DNA of 64,000 bases from Streptomyces sp. NRRL B-24484 (GCF_000717715.1 NZ_JOAI01000011.1:1-64000), one strand, 5' to 3'; shown: positions 43,723-52,231, counted from the stretch's first letter. A program made the numbers and translations. Notes: generated from the letters alone by a model not told the origin.

Positions 43723-44397
43723 ATGCATGCCCAGATCGTGCTCTTCGACGGTTTCGACCCGCTCGACGTCGTCGCCCCCTACGAAGTGCTGCACGCCGGC
43801 GGGACGGCGTCGGCCGGGGCGGTGACGGTCGAACTCGTCTCCGCCGAGGGCCCCCGCGAGGTGGTCGGCGGGACGGGTGGGCTGGCGCTGCGCGCCACCG
43901 CCGCGCTCGACCCGGACCGGCCCGGTCTCGTCCTCGTCCCCGGAGCCTCCGGCCGGATCGCCGAGACCGAGGAGACCGCCGATGCGCCTGGCGGAGGCGA
44001 CGAGCCGATCCCGGTGCTGCTCGGGCGGACCCTGAGCACCGCCCTGCCCGGCCTGCTGGCCCGGGCCGTCGACAACCCGCGGACGACGGTCGCGACGGTG
44101 TGCGGCGGTTCGCTCGTCCTCGCCATGGCCGGACTGCTGGAGGGCCGCTGCGCCACCACCCATCACCTGGGCCTCGACCTGCTGGACGCCACCGGCGTGC
44201 ACGCCGTCCGCGCCCGGGTCGTCGACGACGGCGACCTGGTGAGCGGCGCCGGTGTCACCTCCGGCCTCGACCTCGCGCTGTACCTGCTGGAGCGCGAGGT
44301 CGGACCGCAGATCGCCCGCGCCGTCGAGGAGTTGTTCGCCCACGAGCGCCGGGGCACGGTCTGGCGGAGCGAGGGCCCAGCCCCGGCCGCCTTCTGA
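43723..44397 (+). CDS. DJ-1/PfpI family protein
   Basis: The 224-residue protein is a single DJ-1/PfpI-like domain: IVLFDGFDPLDVVAPYEVLHAGG at the N-terminus and TVATVCGGSLVLAMAGLLEGR with the elbow Cys, ending without a DNA-binding domain. Relatives include isocyanide hydratase-like and stress proteins. It faces away from the second GlxA-type regulator, which carries the same domain, and is followed 40 bases later by a small conserved gene. Confidence 0.8.
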   Translation: MHAQIVLFDGFDPLDVVAPYEVLHAGGTASAGAVTVELVSAEGPREVVGGTGGLALRATAALDPDRPGLVLVPGASGRIAETEETADAPGGGDEPIPVLLGRTLSTALPGLLARAVDNPRTTVATVCGGSLVLAMAGLLEGRCATTHHLGLDLLDATGVHAVRARVVDDGDLVSGAGVTSGLDLALYLLEREVGPQIARAVEELFAHERRGTVWRSEGPAPAAF

Positions 44398-44437
44398 CCG
44401 AACCCGCCACGACACGCTGAACGAGGAGCACACCACC

Positions 44438-44767
44438 ATGACCGTCACGCCCGTCGAAGGCACCTGGGACCTCGCCATCGCCACGCCCGTCGGCAGGATC
44501 GCCGCAGTGATCGAACTCCACCGGCGGGACGGCCGCCTGGCCGGCACCGCCCGCGGCGCGGAGGAGGAGGTCCCGCTCGACGCCGTCACCCTGGACGGCG
44601 ATCGGCTCAGCTGGCGGCAGTCCGTCACCCGGCCGTTCCGCCTCAACCTGACGTTCGACGTCACGGTGGACGGGGACGCCCTGGCCGGCACCTCCCGCGC
44701 GGGCCGCCTCCCCGCCTCCAAGGTCACCGGCCACCGGCGGACCGGCCCCGGCACCGCCGCGGACTGA
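44438..44767 (+). CDS. small conserved hypothetical protein
   Basis: The 109-residue protein starts at ATG 44438 with GAGGAG upstream. It consists of alternating beta strands (GTWDLAIATPVGRIAAVIEL, LDGDRLSWRQSV, LNLTFDVTVDGDALAGTSRAG), a pattern typical of small lipocalin-like barrels that bind a ligand. There is no signal peptide. It probably shares a transcript with the DJ-1/PfpI gene. Function is unknown. Confidence 0.6.
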   Translation: MTVTPVEGTWDLAIATPVGRIAAVIELHRRDGRLAGTARGAEEEVPLDAVTLDGDRLSWRQSVTRPFRLNLTFDVTVDGDALAGTSRAGRLPASKVTGHRRTGPGTAAD

Positions 44768-44827
44768 CCCGCACCGCGGCCGGAACGACGGCCACACGGG
44801 TGCACCACCAAGGGCGCGTGGGGGCAC

Positions 44828-44848
44828 CTCCCGGCCGAAGGCCGGGAG
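44828..44848. repeat. REP-like extragenic hairpin
   Basis: CTCCCGGCC-gaa-GGCCGGGAG forms a 9-bp stem, preceded by GTGGGGGCAC. The layout resembles the short palindromes scattered in many Streptomyces genomes (GGGGGCAC plus a xCCGAAGGx hairpin). It may also terminate transcription after the small gene at 44438-44767. Confidence 0.5.
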
Positions 44849-44853
44849 AGCTT

Positions 44854-44927
44854 CGCAATTCGGATGCGGGCCGCCGTGCGGACCGGGGGTGAGCCGGATT
44901 CGTCAGGAGCACCGCTCCCGAATTGCG
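44854..44927. repeat. 10-bp inverted repeat at the truncated mce junction
   Basis: CGCAATTCGG at 44854-44863 and its reverse complement CCGAATTGCG at 44918-44927 lie 54 bases apart. The right copy falls where the sequence turns into an Mce-like C-terminal coding frame. The copies are notably AT-richer than the surroundings. They may be the footprint of the recombination or insertion event that removed the upstream mce genes. Confidence 0.4.
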
Positions 44928-45113
44928 CAGTTCCCCGACTACCTCAACGTCTACCTCCGCCTCACCGCACCGCCCGGCACCCGCATCGTCCCCGAACTCA
45001 CCTCCGCCGACAGCAGCTTCCCCGCCGACCCGCCGCCCGGCGACCCCACGGACCCCGCCGACGGTGCCGCCGCGCCGCCCCTCCCGCTGCCGACCACCAC
45101 CCGAGGCCAGTGA
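44889..45113 (+). pseudogene. C-terminal remnant of an Mce-family protein
   Basis: The frame (nominal GTG at 44889) encodes 74 residues. After a junction near residue 12 it reads FPDYLNVYLRLTAPPGTRIVPE followed by a Pro/Asp-rich tail, in the style of the C-termini of Mce proteins. Its stop overlaps the next ATG (TGATG, 45111-45115), the coupling expected inside an mce operon. The MCE core domain and all upstream yrbE/mceA-D genes are missing. I read it as the left edge of a truncated operon. Confidence 0.5.
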
Positions 45114-46963
45114 TGCCGACCACCGCCACCCGGCTGAAGAACCTCGCCTTCCTGGCCGTCTCCGTCCTCGGCCGGATCGCCGTCCAGCACGCCGACCTCG
45201 GCCACTACGTCGGCCTCCGCGACCACTACACCGTCACCGTCCGGCTCGACCGCACCGGCGGACTCTTCGAACACGCCGAAGTCACCTACCGCGGCGTGCC
45301 CGTGGGACGCGTCGGTGCCCTGCGCCTCACCGCCGACGGCGTCGAGGCCGACCTGCGGATCGACGACTCCGCCCCCCGCATCCCGGCCCGGCTGACCGCC
45401 GTCGTCGCCGACCTGTCCGCCGTCGGCGAGCAGTACCTCGACCTGCGCCCCACCACCGACACCGGCCCCTGGCTCAGCGACGGCTCGGTCGTCGCCCGGG
45501 CCGACACCAGCACCCCCGCGCCCGTCACCGACGTGCTCGGCCGCGTCGACGGCCTGGTCTCCTCCGTACCGCTCCAGTCGCTGCGCACCGTGGTCGACGA
45601 ACTCGGCGCCGCCCTCGACGGCCAGGGCGGCAACCTGCAGGCCCTGTTGGACAGCGGCAGCCGCTTCGTCAGCGCCGCCCGCACGGCGCTCCCCGCCACC
45701 GAGCGGCTGGTCGTCGACGCGCAGACCGTCCTCGGCACCCAGGCCGACGAGACCGCCGCCATCCGCGACTTCGCCACCGGCGCCGACCGGCTCGCCCGGC
45801 AGCTCCGGGACTCCGACGCCGACCTGCGGACCGTCCTCGCCACCGCCCCGCAGACCGCCGTCCAGGTCACCCGGCTCACCGACGACCTCGACCCCGGCCT
45901 CAGCGTCGTCCTCGCCAACCTGCTCACCACCGCCGAACTGGGCGTCACCCGGCAGCACGGCATCGAGGAACTCCTCGTCCGGCTCCCGGCGGTGGCCGCC
46001 GCCGGCTCCACCGCCGTCGACGCCGACGGAGCCCACCTCGGCGTCGCCGTCACCTTCTTCTCCCCGCTGCCGTGCACCGACGGCTACCGCGCAACCCCCC
46101 GCCGCAACGGCCTCGACACCGGCCCCGCACCGCAGTTCAACACCGCGGCCCACTGCGCCGCCCCGGCTGGCTCCGGCACCGCCGTCCGCACCGACGGCAT
46201 CACCGAGCCGCTGACCGGCCACGAGGTCCCGCCAAGTCCCCCCTGCTCCAGCCCCGCGAGAGGACGACCGACCGTGTCGACCACCCGTCACCTGATCAAC
46301 CGCCGACGCAGGCTCGCCACCGCCCGGCCGGCCACCGCCCGGCCCGCCCCCGTACCGGCCGGGCCGCAGCGCGGCGGCACCACCGCCACCCTGCCCGAGC
46401 CGGCCGGGCCCGCGACCGCCCCCGAACGGCGGGCGCGCCGCCTGCGGGGGATCCGCCCGTGGGCGGTGCTGCTGGCGGCGGCCGCGGTCTGTGCCGGTCT
46501 GGCCGGTGCCGCCGGGCTCCGTGCCGCCGACCTGCGTGCCGACGGCCGGGCGCACAACACCGCGCTCACCGACGCCGCCCGCACCAGCGAGGTCCGCGGC
46601 GCCGTCACCGACGCGGTCAACCGGCTGTTCTCGTACAGCTTCGCCGACCCGGCCCGCACCGACGCGGCGGCGAAGACCCTGCTCACCGGCAAGGCGGTCG
46701 AGCAGTACGGCACGCTGCTCGGCCAGGTCCGGGCACAGGCGGCCCGGCGCAAGCTGGTGCTCACCACCACCGTCACCGACAGCGGCGTGGAACGGCTGGA
46801 CGGCGACCGGGCCCGGCTGCTGCTCCACGCAGACCAGAGCAACACCTCCACCGCCGAGGGGAGTCCGACCGGGGCGAGCTACGCGGCGGCGATGTTCGCG
46901 GTGGAGGCCGTCCGGCGGGACGGCCGCTGGCAGATCGAGTCCATCGACACCTTCGGCCGGTGA
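45113..46963 (+). CDS. MceF-like protein fused to a Mas-type (Mce-associated) membrane protein
   Basis: The 616-residue frame has two parts. Residues 1-387 form an Mce protein: an N-terminal membrane anchor (LKNLAFLAVSVLGRIAV), the MCE domain (VTVRLDRTGGLFEHAEVTYRGVPVG, GEQYLDLRP) and a long helical region. Residues 388-616 form a Mas-like protein: a basic head, one membrane segment (PWAVLLAAAAVCAGLAGAAGL) and an NTF2-like domain. At the joint lies an internal GTG at 46274 with a GAGAGGA site, so the second part was probably once a separate gene. Intact mce systems import lipids or sterols; here the permeases are absent, so transport is doubtful. Confidence 0.7.
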   Translation: MPTTATRLKNLAFLAVSVLGRIAVQHADLGHYVGLRDHYTVTVRLDRTGGLFEHAEVTYRGVPVGRVGALRLTADGVEADLRIDDSAPRIPARLTAVVADLSAVGEQYLDLRPTTDTGPWLSDGSVVARADTSTPAPVTDVLGRVDGLVSSVPLQSLRTVVDELGAALDGQGGNLQALLDSGSRFVSAARTALPATERLVVDAQTVLGTQADETAAIRDFATGADRLARQLRDSDADLRTVLATAPQTAVQVTRLTDDLDPGLSVVLANLLTTAELGVTRQHGIEELLVRLPAVAAAGSTAVDADGAHLGVAVTFFSPLPCTDGYRATPRRNGLDTGPAPQFNTAAHCAAPAGSGTAVRTDGITEPLTGHEVPPSPPCSSPARGRPTVSTTRHLINRRRRLATARPATARPAPVPAGPQRGGTTATLPEPAGPATAPERRARRLRGIRPWAVLLAAAAVCAGLAGAAGLRAADLRADGRAHNTALTDAARTSEVRGAVTDAVNRLFSYSFADPARTDAAAKTLLTGKAVEQYGTLLGQVRAQAARRKLVLTTTVTDSGVERLDGDRARLLLHADQSNTSTAEGSPTGASYAAAMFAVEAVRRDGRWQIESIDTFGR

Positions 46964-47148
46964 CTCCGGGGCCGCGGGCCGTCGGCCAGGTGGGCCGCGT
47001 GCACGGTCGGCGGCACCCTCCGGGCTGTGCTGCGGAGCGGACTGGCCTTTACTGGAAGGGAAGGCACCCGAGCCGTGGGGCGGCGGGAACCGTCACCGCC
47101 GCCGGCGGTTCACCGGTTCGCCGGACGGACCCGGCAGGAGGTCGTGCA

Positions 47149-48036
47149 ATGAACCCGCCTTCACGGGACCAGACCTTACCCCGTCTCGTCGTCGACAGCC
47201 CGGACCGGATCCGCGGCCAGGTGCACGTGCTCGACCTGGAACCGCTGCTGGTCGGCCGGGACACCGCCTGCCGGCTCCAGCTGATCCATCCGAAGATCAG
47301 CCGACGCCACGCGCTGGTGTCGTGGGCCGACGGGCACACCACCGTGGAGGACCTCGCGTCCACCAGCGGCACCCGGGTGAACGGTCACCTGGTCCGGGGG
47401 CAGCAGGAACTGCACAGCGGTGACGTCCTCGACTTCGGCCCGCTGGAAGTGCACTACGAGGAACCGGGCGTGGAGGCCGCCACTGCGGTCGCCGGGCCGC
47501 CCCCGGACGGCACGCCCGCACCCCAGCCCGACGACCCCCCGGCGGCCGCACCTCCTCGGGTCACATCTCCTCCGGCGGGATCCCCGCCGGGGTCGCCCGC
47601 GCCGGAGACGCCGTACCCCGGGACGGAGCCGCGCTTCGACGTGGCCGAGCAGTGGGCGACGGGGAACCTCAGCAACGTCGGCGGGAACCAGTACAACTAC
47701 CTGATGCAGGACGACCGCATCCTGGCCGCCCGGCGCAAGGCCTACTTCCGCAGGCTCCGGGCGACCCGGAGGACGGCCCGGCGTGCGGCCCTGGTGGGGC
47801 TGCTGCTCGCCGTCCTCGGCTTCGCCTTCCGGTCGTGGCTGAACTCGGAGCAGAACGTGCTCGACCCGAGGGCCGGGGGCGTGGCGATCGACGGGATCAG
47901 CCTCGCGGTCGGGATCGTCGGCACGGTGCTGTTCGTCCTCGGCGCCGCCGTGGTGGCCGCGACCGTGTTCCGGCAGCGTCGCTACGAGCGGGAGGAGGAC
48001 CGCCGGCTGAACCCGGACCGGCCGTCGCCGAGATGA
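47149..48036 (+). CDS. FHA-domain membrane protein with a TTA codon
   Basis: The 295-residue protein follows a perfect CAGGAGGT. Residues about 20-105 are an FHA domain (LLVGRDTACRLQLIHPKISRRHALVSW, TSGTRVNGHLV), which binds phosphothreonine. A Pro-rich linker, the segment GNLSNVGGNQYNY, and two C-terminal membrane helices (AALVGLLLAVLGFAF and LAVGIVGTVLFVLGAAVVAA) follow. Codon 10 is TTA (47176-47178), the only one I found in a gene here, which in streptomycetes makes translation depend on the bldA tRNA and so on development. The small gene 31 bases downstream is a likely partner. Confidence 0.85.
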   Translation: MNPPSRDQTLPRLVVDSPDRIRGQVHVLDLEPLLVGRDTACRLQLIHPKISRRHALVSWADGHTTVEDLASTSGTRVNGHLVRGQQELHSGDVLDFGPLEVHYEEPGVEAATAVAGPPPDGTPAPQPDDPPAAAPPRVTSPPAGSPPGSPAPETPYPGTEPRFDVAEQWATGNLSNVGGNQYNYLMQDDRILAARRKAYFRRLRATRRTARRAALVGLLLAVLGFAFRSWLNSEQNVLDPRAGGVAIDGISLAVGIVGTVLFVLGAAVVAATVFRQRRYEREEDRRLNPDRPSPR

Positions 48037-48067
48037 GGCGGGGCGGGTCCACGGCGAAGGGACCGTG

Positions 48068-48460
48068 ATGGTCTTCAACATCGGCAACCAGCAGGGCGGC
48101 GTCGTCAACAACGTCGCCGGTGATCAGACCGTCCACGGCGGGCAGTCCGGCCACCTCACGGCGGACGGGCAGGACGTGCGCGCCCTGGTCGGCGAGCTCC
48201 GCGCGGCCGTCGACCGGGCGCAGCTGCCACCGGCGGTCGCGCCCGAGGTCCGGTCCGAACTGGACTCCCTGGACGCGGAGGTGGCCCGGCCGGAGCCGGA
48301 CCGTGCGGCGGTGGCGGGGCGGCTGACCCGGACGACCCGCGTGCTCGCCTCGGCCGGCGCCTTCGTCGGTGCCGGCGCCGCCCTGATCAGACCGATCTCG
48401 GCACTGGCCGGCTGGCTCGGCCCGCTGGGGCTGCCGGCCCTGCACGCCCTCGGCGCCTGA
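48068..48460 (+). CDS. small protein with Asn/Gly/Gln-rich N-terminal motif
   Basis: The 130-residue protein begins MVFNIGNQQGGVVNNVAGDQ, a polar Asn/Gln/Gly segment, then a charged helix (DVRALVGELRAAVDRAQ) and a hydrophobic C-terminal region (VLASAGAFVGAGAALIRPISALAGWLGPLG). The N-terminal motif is related to NVGGNQYNY in the upstream FHA protein. Such segments recall the beta-arch/amyloid-type signalling motifs of some bacterial and fungal immune proteins, but this is only a resemblance. It starts 31 bases after the FHA gene and is likely cotranscribed. Confidence 0.65.
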   Translation: MVFNIGNQQGGVVNNVAGDQTVHGGQSGHLTADGQDVRALVGELRAAVDRAQLPPAVAPEVRSELDSLDAEVARPEPDRAAVAGRLTRTTRVLASAGAFVGAGAALIRPISALAGWLGPLGLPALHALGA

Positions 48461-48562
48461 ACCGCCCCCGCACTGCTCCCGCACCGCCCCCACGCACCAC
48501 CCCCACCCACGGCCCCCACGCACCGCTCCCGCGGAGCGGTCCGGCGGCGGACCCGCGACACG

Positions 48563-49183
48563 TCAGCGTGCGGGCCCACCCGTGCCGGCCTCCGCGCCGG
48601 GCACGCCGGCGGCCTCGCGTGCGGCCCGTTCCACGCGGTCGTGGTGGTCCTGCCACCAGGACTCGTCGCCCTCCGGCAGGTTGCCGTCGGCCGCCCGCAG
48701 GCCGCGGCCGCCGTCGACGAGTTCGCGGACGATGTCGGCGTGCCCGGCGTGGCGGTCGGTCTCGGCGATCGCGTGGACGAGGATGCGGTGCAGGGTCACC
48801 TCGGCGCGCTGCCCCCAGCCGACCCGGCCGACCGCGTCGAGGGGCAGGGTGCGGACGGTCTCGTCCGAGTGCGCCCACACCCGCCGGTACAGCCCGACGA
48901 TCTCCTCGCGGGTCTCCTCCGCGGTCGCCCACAGGTCGGCGTTGGGCTCGGCCCGCCCGGCGATCCACAGCGGCGCCGCCTCGAAGGGCCGCCCGAAGGT
49001 CTCGCCGAAGTACACCGCCTCCGCGGCGGTCACGTGCTTCACCAGCCCGAGCAGATTGGTGCCGGACGGTGTCAACGGGCGCCGGACGTCGTACTCCGAC
49101 AGCCCGTCGAGCTTCCAGAGCAGGGCGTCGCGCGCGTCCTGCAGGTACAGGTGCAGATCGGCCTTGGCATCGAATGCGGTCAT
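48563..49183 (-). CDS. DinB/DUF664-family protein
   Basis: The 206-residue helical protein has GLVKHVTAAEAVYFGETFG in the first half and LHRILVHAIAETDRHAGHADIVRE in the second, together giving the three His metal ligands of the DinB-like four-helix bundle (DUF664). Characterised relatives are mycothiol- or bacillithiol-dependent enzymes, and actinobacteria make mycothiol, so such a role is possible. ATG 49183 is preferred over an upstream start at 49222. It diverges from the FUSC-MarR pair. Confidence 0.85.
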   Translation of the reverse strand: MTAFDAKADLHLYLQDARDALLWKLDGLSEYDVRRPLTPSGTNLLGLVKHVTAAEAVYFGETFGRPFEAAPLWIAGRAEPNADLWATAEETREEIVGLYRRVWAHSDETVRTLPLDAVGRVGWGQRAEVTLHRILVHAIAETDRHAGHADIVRELVDGGRGLRAADGNLPEGDESWWQDHHDRVERAAREAAGVPGAEAGTGGPAR

Positions 49184-49280
49184 GGCGACCAGTCTGCGCA
49201 CCGCCTCCGCCGCCGCGTCCACGGAATTTCCGGAGACCGGGCCGCCCGCGGCAGTGCCGTGAGCCGCACATCATTTTACT

Positions 49281-49299
49281 GGTGTAATACCTGTTACCC
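49281..49299. promoter_or_regulatory. imperfect palindrome, candidate MarR operator
   Basis: GGtGTAAtacctgTTACcC is a 19-bp imperfect dyad seven bases before the FUSC start codon, and overlaps a possible -10 box TAATAC. The region is unusually AT-rich. The MarR regulator encoded in the same operon (50953-51474) is the obvious candidate to bind it. Confidence 0.5.
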
Positions 49300-49306
49300 T
49301 TAATGG

Positions 49307-50956
49307 GTGGGTTCTGCAACCGTTACTCCCGGACTCCGCCTCCGCAGCCTCCCGGTGCGCGAGGCGCTGCGCCTCGGCCGCCCGTCCGACCGGTGGTTCA
49401 AGCCGGCGCTGAGCGTCGCCGCTGCCTCCGTCCTGCCCAACCTCGTCCTCTGCGCCCTCGGCCGCCTCGACCTCGCCGCCTACACCATGGCCGGCTCACT
49501 GTGCGCGCTCTACGGCCACGACCTGCCGTACGCGCGCCGCGCCGCCACCCTCGCCCGGGTGGTGCTCGGCATGCTCGCCGGCGTCGCCGTCGCCCTGACG
49601 GCCGCCTCGCTCACCGACTCCCCGCTCGTGCTGGTCGCCGTCGGTGCCGCGCTCGCCGCCGTGCAGAAGGCGCTGGCCGACGCCGCCGAGATCGGGCCGC
49701 CCGGCCACGTGATCTTCACCTTCGTCGCCGCCGGCGCGCTGTTCGCCCCGCAGCAGCCGGGGCAGATCCCCGGCCACCTCGCCCTCGCGCTCGCCGCCGG
49801 CGCCTTCGCCTGGCTGGTGGCCATGGCACCCGCCCTGCGCCGCACCGACGGGCCCGAACGCCGCGCCACCGCCCGGGCCCTGACCGCCGTCGCGGCCCAC
49901 GCGGACGCCCCCGGCGCACGGACCCGGCACACCGCCGACGCCGCCCTCCGGGCCGCCCGCCACAGCCTCCACCTCACCGGCACCACCACCCCCGACCGCC
50001 GGGCACTGGCCGGCCTGCTCCACCGGGCCGAAGCCGCCCTCGCCGGCCACGGCCCCACCGGCGAACAACTGCACACCTGGGCGGCCGCGGTACGCGCCCA
50101 CGGCCCCGTCCCCGGCAGTCCCACCGCCCTCGACCTGCCCGAGGCGGACACCCACGACACCGCGCCGGCACCGCCCCGACCCTCGCTGCTGCGCAGCCTG
50201 GCGCCCGGAGCGGCGCACGCCCCGGCCGCCCTGCGCACACTGCTCGGCTGCGCCCTCGCCGGGTACGCCACCCTGTGGCTCGGCGTCGACCGGCCGTACT
50301 GGGCGATCGTCACCGCCGCGTCCATCACCCAGGCCAACATCGCGCTGACCTGGAACCGCACCCTGCAGCGCACCCTCGGCAACCTGCTCGGCGTCGCGGT
50401 CTTCGCCGCGGCCGTCCCGCTGATCCGCACCGGGCCGATCGCCCTGGTGCTCTGCCTGCTCGTCCTCAACTTCGCCGCGGAGGCACTCGTCACCCGCAAC
50501 TACTGGCTCGGCACCGTCGCGGTCACCCCGATGGCACTGCTGCTGGTCGAGTTCACCGGCGACCACCCGGCCGGACGGCTCATCGGCGACCGTGTCCTCG
50601 ACACCCTGATCGGCGCCGCCGTGGGCTTCGCCGCCGCACTCGCCGTCACCAACCACCGCACCGCCGACCGCGTCCGGCACGCCCTCCACGCCGCCGGCCG
50701 CGCCCGCGCCGACGCCGAACGCGCCCTCGCCGACCCGGCCGCCGGACCCGCCGCCGTGCACGCCGCCTCCCGACGGCTCGCCCACAGCCTCGCCGACCTG
50801 CGCGAGGCCCGGGACACCGCGGCCGGCGAATGGCGCCGTCGCACCCTGCCCGAACGGGCACTGCGCGCCGCCGAGGAGGACGGACACCGTACGCTCGCGG
50901 GGACGGCCCAGCGGCGGGGCGGCCTCCACCCCGCCCCGGAGAGCGGAGCGGCGTGA
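49307..50956 (+). CDS. FUSC-family membrane transporter
   Basis: The 549-residue protein has two sets of membrane segments (for example LVLVAVGAALAAVQ and LALALAAGAFAWLVAM; later TLLGCALAGYATLWLG and LRTLLG...QRTLGNLLGVAVFAA) separated by a hydrophilic helical domain. This is the fusaric-acid-resistance/aromatic-acid exporter layout, including the RTLGNLLG motif. It probably exports toxic organic acids or drugs. GTG 49307 opens the frame without a normal ribosome-binding site, and its last bases overlap the MarR gene (GTGA), a common transporter-regulator pairing. Confidence 0.85.
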   Translation: MGSATVTPGLRLRSLPVREALRLGRPSDRWFKPALSVAAASVLPNLVLCALGRLDLAAYTMAGSLCALYGHDLPYARRAATLARVVLGMLAGVAVALTAASLTDSPLVLVAVGAALAAVQKALADAAEIGPPGHVIFTFVAAGALFAPQQPGQIPGHLALALAAGAFAWLVAMAPALRRTDGPERRATARALTAVAAHADAPGARTRHTADAALRAARHSLHLTGTTTPDRRALAGLLHRAEAALAGHGPTGEQLHTWAAAVRAHGPVPGSPTALDLPEADTHDTAPAPPRPSLLRSLAPGAAHAPAALRTLLGCALAGYATLWLGVDRPYWAIVTAASITQANIALTWNRTLQRTLGNLLGVAVFAAAVPLIRTGPIALVLCLLVLNFAAEALVTRNYWLGTVAVTPMALLLVEFTGDHPAGRLIGDRVLDTLIGAAVGFAAALAVTNHRTADRVRHALHAAGRARADAERALADPAAGPAAVHAASRRLAHSLADLREARDTAAGEWRRRTLPERALRAAEEDGHRTLAGTAQRRGGLHPAPESGAA

Positions 50957-51474
50957 ACCAGGACAGCGGTGCGAACGACGTGGTCGCGGCGGTCCGGCGG
51001 CAGTGGCGGGCCGTCCACCCCGACCTCGACACCGAGCCGATGGAACTCGTCGGCCGGATCAACCGCTGCGCCGCCCTGCTGCAGCAGGCCGAGGACGCCC
51101 CGCTGCGCTCCGCCGGCCTCACCCGCGGCGAGTTCGACCTGCTCGGCGCCGTCCGCCGCACCGGCCGCGACCTCACCGCCGGCGAACTCGCCCGGGAGAC
51201 CTTCGCCTCCGGTGCCGCCGTCACCAAGCGCCTGCGCGCCCTGCAGGACCGCGGCCTGGTCGAGCGCCGCACCGACACCCGCGACCGGCGGATCGGCCAC
51301 GTCCGGCTCACCGACGAGGGCCGCGAGCTCGTCGACCGCCTGATGCCCCAGCAACTCGCCCACGAGCGCGCCGTCCTCGCCGGTCTGGACGAGCCGACCC
51401 GCCGTCTCCTCGGCGCGGGCCTCGCCGAACTCCTCCTCCAACTGGAGGGCCGCCTCGGCACCCCGCGGGGCTGA
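50953..51474 (+). CDS. MarR-family transcriptional regulator
   Basis: The 173-residue protein has the winged-helix core SAGLTRGEFDLLGAVRRTG, LARETFASGAAVTKRLRALQDRGLVERRTDTRDRR (recognition helix and wing) and a C-terminal dimer helix. MarR proteins usually repress the neighbouring exporter until a phenolic ligand binds. It overlaps the FUSC gene by four bases, so the two are made together, and the palindrome at 49281-49299 is its likely site. Confidence 0.9.
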   Translation: MNQDSGANDVVAAVRRQWRAVHPDLDTEPMELVGRINRCAALLQQAEDAPLRSAGLTRGEFDLLGAVRRTGRDLTAGELARETFASGAAVTKRLRALQDRGLVERRTDTRDRRIGHVRLTDEGRELVDRLMPQQLAHERAVLAGLDEPTRRLLGAGLAELLLQLEGRLGTPRG

Positions 51475-51699
51475 TCCGGCTCCCCGGGGTGTGTCAGGTC
51501 CCCTCCCGGGCGGAAGGCCGGTGCCACCCACCCCGCCCCCGGGACGACCTCGGCGAGCGGGGCGCCGACGCCGCACGGGGTACGCCGTCCGGCTCGGCCG
51601 GTTCCGGTTCGGCTTCGTGTGACCGGCGCCGCCCGGCGGCCGACGGGCGCCCTCCACAGCGCGGCCGCCACACCCCCTGGGACGTCGGGGACGGGACGG

Positions 51700-52209
51700 T
51701 CAGCCCGACTCCCACCTGATCTCGCCGTCCTGGAGCCGGTCGGTGGGCGTGAGCCCCGCCGCGGCGGCGACGGCCGCGGAGGCCCGGTGTTCGGGGTGGA
51801 CGTGGGCGACGAACCGGTCCACCCCGGCGGCGGCGAGTGCGGAGACCAGGCCCTGCGCCGCCTCGGTCGCGATGCCGCGGCGCTGCCATCCGGTGCCGAC
51901 CACCCAGGCGATCTCCGCGGTGAGCCGGCCGTCGCCGTCGGCGGTCACCGTCGCCTGGACCGTCCCGGTCAGCCGGCCGGCCACGTCCAGCCGGACCACC
52001 CAGTTCGCCCAGACCTCGCCGGGATCGGGCGAGCCGGCGACCAGCCGCTCGTACCGGCTGCGGAGTTCGTCGGGGCCGAGCGGCCGGCCGCCGATGAAGG
52101 CGTGCAGCGCAGGATCGCCGAGGACGTCCGCCATCTCCTCGGCGTGGGCGGCCCGCAGTGGCAGCAGCGTCAGCCGGGGCGTCCGGACGGTCCCGGGAAC
52201 GGTGAACAC
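51700..52209 (-). CDS. GNAT-family N-acetyltransferase
   Basis: The 169-residue protein begins at GTG 52209 after an excellent AGGAGGTAG. It reads RTPRLTLLPLRAAHAEEM, typical of RimJ/RimL-like GNATs, and has the acetyl-CoA loop GTGWQRRGIATEAAQGLV. It transfers an acetyl group to an amine of a protein, antibiotic or metabolite; the substrate is unknown. It lies 22 bases downstream of a second GNAT gene on the same strand, and the pair is probably cotranscribed. Confidence 0.85.
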   Translation of the reverse strand: MFTVPGTVRTPRLTLLPLRAAHAEEMADVLGDPALHAFIGGRPLGPDELRSRYERLVAGSPDPGEVWANWVVRLDVAGRLTGTVQATVTADGDGRLTAEIAWVVGTGWQRRGIATEAAQGLVSALAAAGVDRFVAHVHPEHRASAAVAAAAGLTPTDRLQDGEIRWESG

Positions 52210-52231
52210 CGCACTACCTCCTGATCGTCCG

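Noticed and set aside
44951..46828. A 625-codon minus-strand open frame over the mce-like genes
   Set aside because: It is Gly/Val/Glu-rich antisense shadow of the MceF-like frame, whose own MCE domain and membrane anchors are clear.
44923..47148. An in-frame extension joining the FHA gene to upstream sequence
   Set aside because: The upstream portion is Arg/Pro shadow sequence. A perfect CAGGAGGT site before ATG 47149 fixes the start.
48461..48562. A repeat or regulatory element after the small partner gene
   Set aside because: The C-rich stretch has only loose CCCCCACGCAC-type similarity between units, without a clear period or dyad, and I could not support a feature beyond simple composition bias.
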